Positions 1 to 6,422 of a stretch of DNA of 15,572 nucleotides are shown in pieces (the stretch's first letter is position 1; each line of letters starts with the position of its first letter). The stretch comes from Alphaproteobacteria bacterium. GTDB lineage: Bacteria > Pseudomonadota > Alphaproteobacteria > Puniceispirillales > Puniceispirillaceae. The stretch lies in NCBI GenBank assembly GCA_011524805.1, contig WTJO01000008.1, positions 1-15,572 of the forward strand, in the 5' to 3' direction. The notes under the pieces were generated by a model that saw only the letters and a list, made by a program, of their open reading frames with translations, was not told the origin of the DNA and searched no databases. The position numbers and the translations under genes are program-made.

Positions 1-351
1 AAATTCGGCTGTCACAGGCTGGCCTGCTACCGCGCCCATCAGCAATCTGACGCCTGTGCCAGCATTGCCAAGATCCAGTGGTGCATCAGGCGAGATAAAG
101 CCTGCTGTGCCGACACCATCAACAAATATGTCATTTGTTTTGGGGTCTGTGCTAATCGATACACCAAGTGCCTTTACAGCCCCCAATGTCGAGAGCACAT
201 CTTCACCTGTCAGAAGGCCGGAGATTCTGGTCGTACCTGTGGCCATGCCGCCCAGAATAAGCGCACGGTGAGATACCGATTTGTCGCCCGGAATATCGAT
301 AACGCCATTCAGGCCGTCACAGGCATGTGAAATAAGTGCTGAGCTTGTCAA
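1..351 (-). CDS. aroA: 3-phosphoshikimate 1-carboxyvinyltransferase (EPSP synthase), N-terminal part, cut by window edge
   Basis: EPSP synthase transfers the enolpyruvyl group of phosphoenolpyruvate to shikimate-3-phosphate in cytosolic aromatic amino-acid synthesis. Reading leftward, the first 117 codons contain the family's N-terminal signature: a PGDKSVSHRALILG stretch at about residues 21-34, then ISGLLTGEDVLSTL, then LDLGNAGTGVRLLMG at about residues 90-104. The lysine and serine of PGDKS and the NAGT loop are known substrate-contact regions of the family. I chose the TTG at 351-349 because an in-frame TAG sits two codons upstream (360-358) and no ATG precedes the PGDKS motif; the ribosome site is weak. 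The gene runs off the left edge. It diverges from the FYDLN gene, an arrangement common in alphaproteobacteria, where cmk and rpsA often follow aroA. Identity is sure; the exact start is less so. Confidence 0.95.
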   Translation of the reverse strand, partial: MTSSALISHACDGLNGVIDIPGDKSVSHRALILGGMATGTTRISGLLTGEDVLSTLGAVKALGVSISTDPKTNDIFVDGVGTAGFISPDAPLDLGNAGTGVRLLMGAVAGQPVTAEF

Positions 352-670
352 AAGAAACTATCCGGTTATAGTTGAGCTAACGATGGTCATATAACTTCGT
401 TAAAACGCCTTACATATAAACATTATCTGGCATGCTGGCCGTTCATTTGGCGCCACAAAATGCCAATCTGATACAAAGAAAGCACCGTAATACACGTATG
501 GAAGGCATTTGGCAAAGTAAATTTTTTGCTGCACAGATAGATTAATAATCCCTGATTTTATCGCTTTGATGCTGATCTTTTTTATTTCTTGTGCAAAATT
601 CTTTTGACAGCCTCAGCAATTTACGGGTATTTCGCGTGACAACGTATATTTTTAAGACAGGAGCAGGTAG
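352..670. other. Intergenic region between divergent aroA and the FYDLN gene
   Basis: This 319-base AT-rich gap holds no convincing coding region. It must carry promoters for both divergent genes. The only structures seen are a short palindrome TGGCGCCA (448-455) inside a looser TTGGC...GCCAA pair (447-466), and the weak promoter candidate at 604-633. On the aroA side no good promoter could be picked by eye. Confidence 0.6.
604..633 (+). promoter_or_regulatory. Candidate promoter for the FYDLN gene
   Basis: A perfect -35 hexamer TTGACA (604-609) is followed after 18 bases by a poor -10 (TATTTC, 628-633). It lies about 40 bases upstream of the ATG at 671. The -35 is good but the -10 matches only three positions, so this is tentative. 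Confidence 0.3.
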
Positions 671-1081
671 ATGAGCGCAGCAGATTTAGGTCAGAAAAGA
701 CGTTGTAATGCCTGTGGCATGAAATTTTACGATTTCAAAAAATCACCTATCACATGCCCTTCATGTAATGCCGAATTTGACCCTGACAGTCTGCTAAAAA
801 GCAGACGCGGCCGCGCAAGCGCAAAACAGGAAGAAAAAGCACCATCAAAGGCAGACGATAGTAATGACGAGTTGCTGGAAGAAAATAGTGACGAGTTTGA
901 TGATGATGATAATTTTGAAGATGATGACACATTGCCGTCAGATGATGACGGGCTAATCGCTGTAAAGGGCGATGATGATGATGAAATGGAAGAAGGCACA
1001 GCCGAATTTATTGATGTGCTTGATTCTGAAGAAGATGATCAGGATGGTGATACTGAAGATGATGATGAGGATGACAGCTAG
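671..1081 (+). CDS. FYDLN-type zinc-ribbon acidic protein (TIGR02300-like)
   Basis: This 136-residue protein has two parts. The N-terminal 45 residues form a zinc-ribbon pattern with cysteine pairs C12/C15 and C29/C32 (CNAC and CPSC), and the family hallmark FYDF at 19-22, the local form of the FYDLN motif. The rest, from about residue 55, is a low-complexity tail made mostly of aspartate and glutamate and is almost certainly disordered. The start has a good ribosome site (AGGAG, 7 bases upstream of the ATG). The family is widespread in alphaproteobacteria, usually next to this tRNA-Ala and aroA, as here; its function is not established. The ribbon suggests nucleic-acid or protein binding, which is inference. 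The tail explains the long serine-rich antisense frame, which is not a gene. Confidence 0.9.
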   Translation: MSAADLGQKRRCNACGMKFYDFKKSPITCPSCNAEFDPDSLLKSRRGRASAKQEEKAPSKADDSNDELLEENSDEFDDDDNFEDDDTLPSDDDGLIAVKGDDDDEMEEGTAEFIDVLDSEEDDQDGDTEDDDEDDS

Positions 1082-1184
1082 TCACTATCTTGCCAGATAA
1101 GGCGGTTTTGCCCTTGCGTCCGATGTGAAGGGCGGGTACAACAGCAAAGAATGATAGCCATGCTATCTAGGACAGGTTTCATGT

Positions 1185-1260
<76 letters not shown>

Positions 1261-1286
1261 ACCTGCTCTTGGCCGCGGGTACCAGG

Positions 1287-1520
1287 CTAGCCTGTGCCGG
1301 CAACCATATAATTAATAATCCCGAACGCGAAAATTGGTAACTGCAGACAGAAATTGGTCAGCAATGCCCTGTCCCTTGTCAGATAGCCTGCGACTGTCCA
1401 GCCAAACGCGCCCGTGCCATGAACGATGATGTTCAATGGAAATATATTCAGATTTGTCAGCACAATTCCGCTTAATACAGCCGCTGTGCTTGCCCATTTC
1501 AAAAATTTTATTCTGTCCAT
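1287..1520 (-). CDS. Small two-helix membrane protein, unknown function
   Basis: The predicted protein has 77 residues with two hydrophobic segments (roughly residues 11-35 and 54-74). They are separated by a short loop containing GWTVAGYLTRDRALLTN. The pattern LTNLNIFPLNI, then a glycine-rich stretch, then a charged RDRALL turn resembles small two-helix proteins common in marine alphaproteobacteria and marine phages, as far as I can recall; no function is known to me. The reading frame extends upstream to a GTG at 1568. I prefer the ATG at 1520 because the extension is not membrane-like and a GGATGAGAG stretch just upstream can serve as a ribosome site. It converges on the tRNA gene. Real gene likely; start uncertain. 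Confidence 0.6.
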   Translation of the reverse strand: MDRIKFLKWASTAAVLSGIVLTNLNIFPLNIIVHGTGAFGWTVAGYLTRDRALLTNFCLQLPIFAFGIINYMVAGTG

Positions 1521-1695
1521 GTCTCTCATCCCGAAAACATAATCTGTTAATCTAGCCGGTAGTATCACGCCTGTGAGGGGCTATCACCAGAAAAAAACAC
1601 CTCAGCCTAGGCCAGAAAAACAGGCTTTGGTACCGGTCTTGCAGATAGCCCTTGCAGGCTATAGGGCATTGCGCATCAGGCGGAAGAAGGTAGAT

Positions 1696-1860
1696 ATGGA
1701 TTCAAAAGACAGAGACGAGCTTCTGATAAAATGGCAGACATTGGGGCTGTCACTTATCATGCTATCGGACACACCTGAGGAATTCTATGCGCTCGCAAAG
1801 CAGGAATTTGGCTATATTTGGGATGGGGAAGGCTGGGTAAAAGAAGTCAGCTATCACTAG
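1696..1860 (+). CDS. Hypothetical 54-residue protein
   Basis: I do not recognise this protein. It is small and acidic at the start (MDSKDRDELL), with a possible amphipathic helix followed by an aromatic tail (FGYIWDGEGWVKEVSYH). The ATG at 1696 has a good ribosome site (AAGAAGG, ending 5 bases upstream). A longer reading from a GTG at 1573 lacks such a site and looks non-coding. Its stop codon overlaps that of lptB, which converges from the right: CTAG at 1857-1860 supplies a TAG to both strands. Coding status is moderately supported. Confidence 0.5.
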   Translation: MDSKDRDELLIKWQTLGLSLIMLSDTPEEFYALAKQEFGYIWDGEGWVKEVSYH

Positions 1861-2648
1861 ATAGAGAAATGACTGCCCAGATAGACCTGTCTTACGCCTT
1901 CATGCTGGATAATTTGGTTTGGCGTGCCATGCATCATCAGCCCGCCATCATGGATGATATAGGCATGTTCGACAATGCTCAGCATTTCCCTGACATTGTG
2001 ATCGGTAATTAACACACCAAGGCCATGTTCTTTAAGTTGTAGAATCAGGTCACGAATCTCGCCAATCGCAATCGGGTCAATACCGGCAAGCGGCTCATCC
2101 AGCAACAGAAATGCCGGACGTGTGGCAAGTGCGCGGGCAATTTCAAGGCGCCTACGTTCACCCCCCGACAAATTGACAGCCGGCGTATTGCGCAGATGGC
2201 CAATGCCAAATTCGGCCAGAAGCTCTTCCAGCATGGTATCCCGCATCTCGGGGTTTTTTTCGCTTACTTCCAGCACAGCCCGGATATTTTTCTCGACACT
2301 TAACCCGCGGAAAATGCTTGATTCCTGAGGCAGATAGCCAACCCCGAGGCGTGCGCGTTGGAATAATGGTGTTTCTGTTACATCCATACCATCAAGGAAA
2401 ATTGCGCCTTCATCACAGGGAATAAGCCCTGTCAGCATATAAAAGGTGGTTGTTTTGCCTGCGCCGTTTGGGCCTAGCAGGCCAACTACCTCGCCACGTC
2501 TTACACCAAGCGATATATCACGCACCACCCGCTTTTTGCCAAAATGCTTGCCAAGCCCGCGTGCCTGAAGCCCCTTATTCTCGGATACCAGCCTGATACT
2601 GTCAGACGATGAACCTGTAGCAGGGTTTATCTGGTGTATTGATGACAT
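1857..2648 (-). CDS. lptB: LPS export ABC transporter ATP-binding protein LptB
   Basis: LptB is the cytoplasmic ATPase that powers extraction of lipopolysaccharide from the inner membrane by LptFG and its passage to LptC and LptA. The 263-residue protein has every ABC motif in order: Walker A GPNGAGKT (59-66), Q-loop Q108, signature LSGGE (160-164), Walker B FLLLDEP (180-186) and switch histidine H217 in TDHN. The stretch RRRLEIARALA after the signature and LGVGYLPQESSIFR at the Q-loop are typical of LptB. It is about 20 residues longer than E. coli LptB because of a polar N-terminal extension. It is the last gene of the leftward lptC-lptA-lptB set. In many alphaproteobacteria rpoN follows lptB, but here a convergent small gene does. 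Confidence 0.96.
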   Translation of the reverse strand: MSSIHQINPATGSSSDSIRLVSENKGLQARGLGKHFGKKRVVRDISLGVRRGEVVGLLGPNGAGKTTTFYMLTGLIPCDEGAIFLDGMDVTETPLFQRARLGVGYLPQESSIFRGLSVEKNIRAVLEVSEKNPEMRDTMLEELLAEFGIGHLRNTPAVNLSGGERRRLEIARALATRPAFLLLDEPLAGIDPIAIGEIRDLILQLKEHGLGVLITDHNVREMLSIVEHAYIIHDGGLMMHGTPNQIIQHEGVRQVYLGSHFSI

Positions 2649-2717
2649 AGACCTTATCCTGAAGGGTTATGGCGGAAGCGGTAAAATGCTTTTGATTGAA
2701 TAGCTTATACCCTATTT

Positions 2718-3527
2718 TTACCGTGTTGTAAAACGTCCCTTTATTCTCTGTCCAGAGCGTGAGGATAGCATCCGGCTAATGCCAGAGGTAAAATCTATCT
2801 CTGCACGGTCACCGGTAAGCACACTGTCATTTTCCATAATCACAACATTGCCTGAAAACAGGGCTGTATTTTCTGTCTTGTTATAATCTGCCTTGTCAGA
2901 GGTAGCTGTCTGGCCATTTGGCTGTTTTACACGCACCGTGCCAATCGCTTCGATGGTTGAGACATTCTGCTCATCATCCAGCAGAATATGGATCAGATCG
3001 GCGGCCAGTTCGCGCCCATCTGTCATGAATACTTCTGCATCATCAGTCAGGGTAATTTTAGCGGCATTTTTGTCATAAAAAATCTGGGTGAGGGCGGTGG
3101 CTTTGCCGTCAGGCCCTGTGACGCGTGCATCCGGCCCGTCAAGCGTATAACTCTGGTTTGTCTGATCATAGACAAGATAGCTGCCCTGACCGCGCTGACT
3201 GCCATCCACAAACCGGACATTGCTCTTGCCGATAATCTGGGTTATGTCGCTACCTTCTGTTTGCGCATCATAGCTGGCAGTTAGCTCGTCAGCCTCGATT
3301 ATCTGGCTGCCTTGCTGTGCTTTGGCATTGCCGACAGCCCTGTAGATGCCTTTATTCTGGTCCCATTCCAGTGATTGCGATGCTTCAACTACCAGCGCTT
3401 CTGATGATGCATTTGACTGGGCTTGGGCACCTCCTGCATAAAGGCTGGCGATGGCCAGACAGACAAGTGCCATGATAGCAATGGATATTCTGGGAGCTGG
3501 GTCGCAATGTTGCGTGAGATGTTTCAT
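2718..3527 (-). CDS. lptA: LPS transport periplasmic bridge protein LptA (OstA-like)
   Basis: LptA forms the periplasmic beta-jellyroll bridge that carries lipopolysaccharide from LptC to LptD. The 269-residue protein starts with a signal peptide: a basic start, a hydrophobic core at about 14-32, and a likely cleavage after AQA at 34-36. Repeating short beta-strand units of the OstA/LptA type follow, such as DADELTASYD-like and GDRAEIDFTSG-like segments, with the terminal SGNVVIMENDSVLTGDRAEID region typical of the domain. It is longer than E. coli LptA (185 residues), which suggests extra jellyroll repeats. It begins 38 bases after the lptC stop, so the two are probably co-transcribed. The ribosome site is modest (AAGG about 11 bases upstream). 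Confidence 0.88.
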   Translation of the reverse strand: MKHLTQHCDPAPRISIAIMALVCLAIASLYAGGAQAQSNASSEALVVEASQSLEWDQNKGIYRAVGNAKAQQGSQIIEADELTASYDAQTEGSDITQIIGKSNVRFVDGSQRGQGSYLVYDQTNQSYTLDGPDARVTGPDGKATALTQIFYDKNAAKITLTDDAEVFMTDGRELAADLIHILLDDEQNVSTIEAIGTVRVKQPNGQTATSDKADYNKTENTALFSGNVVIMENDSVLTGDRAEIDFTSGISRMLSSRSGQRIKGRFTTR

Positions 3528-3565
3528 AAGAAGCTAGCCTTTTTATATACCTGTTACCTATCTGA

Positions 3566-4240
3566 TTATTGCGTTTGGGTCTGTTTTGGTTTCAGAACAA
3601 GTTTGCTCTGCCCGCCAAACAGATAATACTGGCCTTTATCACGTGATGTCATACTATCTGCCACTAACGACATGCGTGGGCTCTGGATTGTGACATTCTC
3701 GGGCACCTCAAACAGGCCATTTTCTATATCTGCTTCGGCATATTGGGTTTTAAGTGTCATATCATTGGCGGTCTGATAGATGACAACATCACCTGATAGT
3801 CGCATGATCGAGCTGGCAGACTGATAGGTTGCCTGTCTGGCATTCATGCGTGTCTGCTGGCTGGCTCTATCTGTGATTACGCCACTTGCCTCAAATAGCG
3901 ATATCTCGCCACTGCCTGCCTCTTTTTCAACAGCTCTGTCGGCGGTGATGACATATTGCTTGCCTGTCTGGGTGGTGCCTGCATAGCGTGCGCCTGTCAT
4001 TTCAAGTGCCGAACTTTTGGTTTTTGAGACAGTCTGCAGGCTAATTTCGATGGTTTTGTCTTCTGACAGGAAATTTGTCCAGCCGAGCGCACCGATGCCA
4101 ATTACCACCAAAGAGGCCACAAGCACCAGCCGGTTGCGTTTTGCACGCACAGAACGCGGCTGTGACGGGTTTTGTGTATCTATCTCGGTAACACGCGGGC
4201 TAAATCTGGGTCGGCTGTCTGAGCCCTGACTATCGCTCAT
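3566..4240 (-). CDS. lptC: LPS export periplasmic protein LptC
   Basis: LptC is a bitopic inner-membrane protein that receives lipopolysaccharide from LptBFG and hands it to LptA. The 224-residue product has a polar, arginine-rich cytoplasmic start, one transmembrane helix at about residues 38-56, then a periplasmic beta-rich domain. That domain includes AEADIENGLFEVPENVTIQSPRM-type repeats ending in KGQYYLFGG, as in the YrbK/LptC family. A ribosome site AGGAAG lies 8 bases upstream of the ATG. Sequence divergence in this family is high, so the assignment rests on topology plus its position directly upstream of lptA and lptB. Confidence 0.85.
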   Translation of the reverse strand: MSDSQGSDSRPRFSPRVTEIDTQNPSQPRSVRAKRNRLVLVASLVVIGIGALGWTNFLSEDKTIEISLQTVSKTKSSALEMTGARYAGTTQTGKQYVITADRAVEKEAGSGEISLFEASGVITDRASQQTRMNARQATYQSASSIMRLSGDVVIYQTANDMTLKTQYAEADIENGLFEVPENVTIQSPRMSLVADSMTSRDKGQYYLFGGQSKLVLKPKQTQTQ

Positions 4241-4338
4241 GATAAAAACTTCCTGTGATACTCTGCCTTGCCATAAATTCGTTTGTTTACGCTATATCAT
4301 GTCTGGTGTGCGGCCTTTAGCACGTTAATGGTCGCACC

Positions 4339-4950
4339 TTAATGATGGAAAATATCCACATCATCAAAGCCTGCCAGATCAAGCTGGACACGGTGATGCA
4401 GAAACGCAAAACAGGCCTCTGCCAATTCTGTACGGTCAAGCCGCGCCAGCATCTCGGCCAGCCTGTCTGCTATCTGGTGCAAATATAATACATCACTTGC
4501 AGCATATGTTAATTGTGCTTCAGATAGCGTATCGCGACCCCAGTCAGATGATTGTTGCTGTTTTGACATATCAATATTCAGCAATTCCCGCGCCAATTCT
4601 GACAGTCCATGCCTGTCGGTATAGGTGCGGGCAAGTTTCGAGGCAATTTTCGTACAGTAAATATGACCATTAATCTCGCCAAATTCCCGCATCAATACTG
4701 CCAGATCAAATCTGCCGAAATGGAATATCTTTCCGATATCGGGATTTGCAAGCAGGGCTTTAAGATTTGGCGCAGGGTTGGGCTGTGCCGCGATTTGCAC
4801 CAGATGCGCATTGCCATCTCCGGAAGATAGCTGAACCAGACATAGCCTGTCACGGGTGAGTTTCAGACCCATTGTTTCAGTATCAATAGCGACTGATTGC
4901 CCTAACGCAAGCCCGTCTGGCAAATCGTCATGATAGTGATAAACAGCCAT
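4339..4950 (-). CDS. rnd: Ribonuclease D (short form, 3'-5' exonuclease domain only)
   Basis: This 203-residue protein is a DEDDy-type 3'-5' exoribonuclease of the kind that trims tRNA and other RNA 3' ends. The metal-binding acidic residues are visible: D23 and E25 in AIDTETMGL, D82 in HFGRFDLAVL, and D153 with Y149 in YAASDVLYLH. It stops soon after the exonuclease domain and lacks the C-terminal HRDC domains of E. coli RNase D; short forms like this are usual in alphaproteobacteria. It lies about 100 bases upstream of lptC on the same strand, a neighbourhood common in that class. A separate promoter for lptC in the gap is possible. Confidence 0.93.
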   Translation of the reverse strand: MAVYHYHDDLPDGLALGQSVAIDTETMGLKLTRDRLCLVQLSSGDGNAHLVQIAAQPNPAPNLKALLANPDIGKIFHFGRFDLAVLMREFGEINGHIYCTKIASKLARTYTDRHGLSELARELLNIDMSKQQQSSDWGRDTLSEAQLTYAASDVLYLHQIADRLAEMLARLDRTELAEACFAFLHHRVQLDLAGFDDVDIFHH

Positions 4951-5041
4951 TCGGTTTGTCCTGCTATATTATGCTTCTTCTGGTACTATAGATGTTTTGC
5001 CAGTTGCATCAATGCAAAAACCATATCACGCGGTATTTGCG

Positions 5042-5617
5042 CTACACTGTGTAGGTGCTGACAACATCATCATATTCTGGCCGGCGGCGTGGTTTTGGCG
5101 GTTCTGCCGGCTGGCCAATATAGATAAATCCGGCCATCTGGTCTGTATCGGTGTTGCCTCCCAGCGCCTCCAGCATCGCATCATTATAGCTATACCATTC
5201 TGTCACCCATTGCGCGCCATAGCCAAGAGACAGGGCAGCGGTAACAATATTCTGGCAGACAGCGCCTGCGGATAGATGCATCTCCCATGCAGGGATTTTG
5301 GCATGCGGGGCTGCTTTTGACATAACTGCCAGTACAAGGCTGGTTCTGCACAGCCGGTTTTCTTCAAATGCCAGCATTGTGTCAGTCGCATCTGCATGTA
5401 TCCGCGCAAATTCTGGTCGCAATATAGTCTTTCCTAGATGCGCGCCTGCTTTCCCGTCAATGATGGTAATATGCCAGGGCCCCAGCACACCATGGTCCGG
5501 CACTCGCAAACCACAGGCAATAATATCGTCAATATCTGACTGCGGCACGGGAACAGGCAACAGATTCTTGACAATCACAGACCGTCTTTCTTTTAAAAAC
5601 TGCACAATCTCTGACAT
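5042..5617 (-). CDS. Nitroreductase-family flavoprotein (YdjA-like)
   Basis: Members bind FMN and reduce nitro compounds, quinones or other small acceptors with NAD(P)H; the physiological substrate here is unknown. The 191-residue product shows the YdjA-type pattern: RRS at 11-13 (flavin phosphate contact), then PDHGVLGPWHI at about 40-50, an SAGAVCQN helix in the middle, and a C-terminal GFIYIGQP followed by a proline/arginine-rich RRRPEYDDVV. An upstream in-frame extension to 5689 exists. I chose the ATG at 5617 because it has AAGGA about 8-9 bases upstream and matches the family's usual N-terminus. It diverges from the Fur-family gene across a 161-base gap containing a palindrome, so shared redox control is plausible. 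Confidence 0.88.
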   Translation of the reverse strand: MSEIVQFLKERRSVIVKNLLPVPVPQSDIDDIIACGLRVPDHGVLGPWHITIIDGKAGAHLGKTILRPEFARIHADATDTMLAFEENRLCRTSLVLAVMSKAAPHAKIPAWEMHLSAGAVCQNIVTAALSLGYGAQWVTEWYSYNDAMLEALGGNTDTDQMAGFIYIGQPAEPPKPRRRPEYDDVVSTYTV

Positions 5618-5669
5618 GGCTGGTTTCCTTTTTTGTGGCATTTGCTGATATCGAACAGATTCACCGCAT

Positions 5670-5697
5670 GATATAGCAAAATATGGCACAAGCGCAA
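5670..5697 (-). promoter_or_regulatory. Candidate promoter for the nitroreductase gene
   Basis: Read leftward, TTGCGC (5697-5692) is followed after 16 bases by TATATC (5675-5670), about 50 bases before the chosen start. Matches are partial (three to four of six in each box). The palindrome at 5709-5726 lies just upstream of this -35. Confidence 0.3.
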
Positions 5698-5708
5698 ACA
5701 GCCCGCAC

Positions 5709-5726
5709 TTGACAAAATTATGTCAA
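5709..5726. promoter_or_regulatory. Palindromic operator candidate between nitroreductase and Fur-family gene
   Basis: TTGACA (5709-5714) and TGTCAA (5721-5726) are exact inverted copies separated by AAATTA; 16 of the 18 positions are symmetric. The left arm doubles as a -35-like hexamer for the Fur-family gene, but no good -10 follows at 17 bases. The position between two divergent redox-related genes suggests a regulator binding site, possibly for the adjacent gene's own product. This is inferred from symmetry and position only. Confidence 0.4.
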
Positions 5727-5778
5727 ACACTCAATTTCGTGAGACCAATGTTTTCGTATTGAGGAAAAACGGTCACAG

Positions 5779-6201
5779 ATGTCAGAGCATATTATTGAGA
5801 CATTGCGCGAAAAAGGGCTGAGGCCGACACGCCAGCGTATCATGATAGCCAAGATGATTTTCTCTGGCAAAAACCGTCATGTCAGCCCTGAAATGCTTGC
5901 TGATGAAATTGCAGAGGCTGGCGGGCATATTGCGCTTGGCACCATCTATAATACGTTGCGCCAATTCTCTGATGCAGGTTTGCTGACCCAGCTATCCGGA
6001 CTGGGAGACAGGCTGGTATATGACACTAATCTGAGCTTCCATCATCATTTTCTGGATGTGGATACGGGCGAGCTGACGGATGTGCCGGCAGGTCAGATAG
6101 CCATTTCTGGTATGCCGCATATGCCGGACGGGTTTTCGCTTGATGCAGTAGATGTTACCATCCGCATAAAACACCAGTCTAAAACCACTTCCAAACTATA
6201 G
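5779..6201 (+). CDS. irr: Fur-family transcriptional regulator, Irr-like
   Basis: Fur-family proteins are dimeric repressors that sense iron, heme or peroxide. The 140-residue product has the N-terminal winged helix (LREKGLRPTRQRIMIAKMIF; recognition region LGTIYNTLRQF at about 53-63). The dimer/metal domain follows, with DTNLSFHHHF (HHH at 88-90). The GLRPTRQR start and the DTN..HHHF motif are typical of Irr, the alphaproteobacterial iron response regulator. The protein contains no cysteine, so it lacks both the CxxC structural zinc sites of Fur/PerR and the cysteine heme motif of Bradyrhizobium Irr. It lies 221 bases upstream of katG on the same strand, reminiscent of the mycobacterial furA-katG pair. 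The only purine-rich site (GAGG) is 14 bases upstream of the ATG, so translation signals are weak. Family is certain; the Irr subtype is likely. Confidence 0.85.
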   Translation: MSEHIIETLREKGLRPTRQRIMIAKMIFSGKNRHVSPEMLADEIAEAGGHIALGTIYNTLRQFSDAGLLTQLSGLGDRLVYDTNLSFHHHFLDVDTGELTDVPAGQIAISGMPHMPDGFSLDAVDVTIRIKHQSKTTSKL

Positions 6202-6249
6202 ATGGCTGACTGCGTCAAATCGTCAATTTACCTTGGCGCTATGCTTTGT

Positions 6250-6264
6250 TTAAAATCATTTCAA
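6250..6264. promoter_or_regulatory. 7-1-7 inverted repeat, Fur/PerR-box geometry, upstream of katG
   Basis: TTAAAAT and ATTTCAA flank a single C; six of seven arm positions are complementary. The geometry matches the 7-1-7 box known for Fur-family repressors such as PerR. It ends 5 bases before the -35 of the putative katG promoter, where a bound repressor or activator could act. It is AT-rich, so chance is possible. Confidence 0.35.
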
Positions 6265-6269
6265 TCTAC

Positions 6270-6298
6270 TTGACATTCAGCCTGACAGCTTCAATATC
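6270..6298 (+). promoter_or_regulatory. Candidate katG promoter
   Basis: A perfect -35 TTGACA (6270-6275) is followed after 17 bases by AATATC (6293-6298), which matches the -10 consensus at only about half the positions. Such a weak -10 beside a possible operator would fit an activated or repressed stress promoter. It would give a katG leader of more than 110 bases. Confidence 0.4.
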
Positions 6299-6313
6299 AG
6301 AATTGAGGAGATC

Positions 6314-6382
6314 TTGGCTGGACGGCTTTGTAGGCTGTTCACGCATCGGCATTTGCCGGTGATGGCCAGCCAGAGGATATAA
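6314..6382 (+). other. Structured katG leader with possible 22-codon leader peptide
   Basis: Two overlapping signals occupy the leader. First, TGGCTGG (6315-6321) and CCAGCCA (6366-6372) form a perfect 7-bp stem enclosing a smaller CGGC-ATTT-GCCG hairpin (6347-6358). Second, a GAGGAG ribosome-like site (6305-6310) precedes a TTG at 6314 that opens a 22-codon frame ending in TAA at 6380-6382; it encodes an arginine-rich peptide (MAGRLCRLFT...). The stem ends about 40 bases before the katG ribosome site. Either could be chance; together they merit a look as a leader control element. Confidence 0.25.
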
Positions 6383-6422
6383 CCAATAAACATAAACCAT
6401 AATGAAATGCGGAGATGACGTG

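Noticed and set aside
727..999. Leftward 90-codon serine-rich frame opposite the FYDLN gene
   Set aside because: It is the mirror of the aspartate/glutamate codon runs (GAT, GAA) on the other strand; the forward frame has the zinc-ribbon motif and ribosome site.
1110..1133. GCCCTT...AAGGGC hairpin after the FYDLN gene, considered as terminator
   Set aside because: The loop is long (12 bases) and no T-run follows; the tRNA downstream may even be on the same transcript.
1283..1294. Perfect 12-base palindrome CAGGCTAGCCTG after the tRNA, considered as an attachment or operator site
   Set aside because: It overlaps the stop of the small membrane gene, has no second copy nearby, and no integrase is present; a palindrome of this length can arise by chance.
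1645..1662. ATAGCC-N6-GGCTAT hairpin upstream of the 54-residue gene
   Set aside because: Only a 6-bp stem with no T-run and no clear relation to a promoter or start codon.
5730..5763. CTCAAT...ATTGAG inverted repeat in the leader of the Irr-like gene
   Set aside because: Arms are 6 bp and 22 bases apart in AT-rich sequence; weaker than the palindrome just upstream, so not listed as a separate element.
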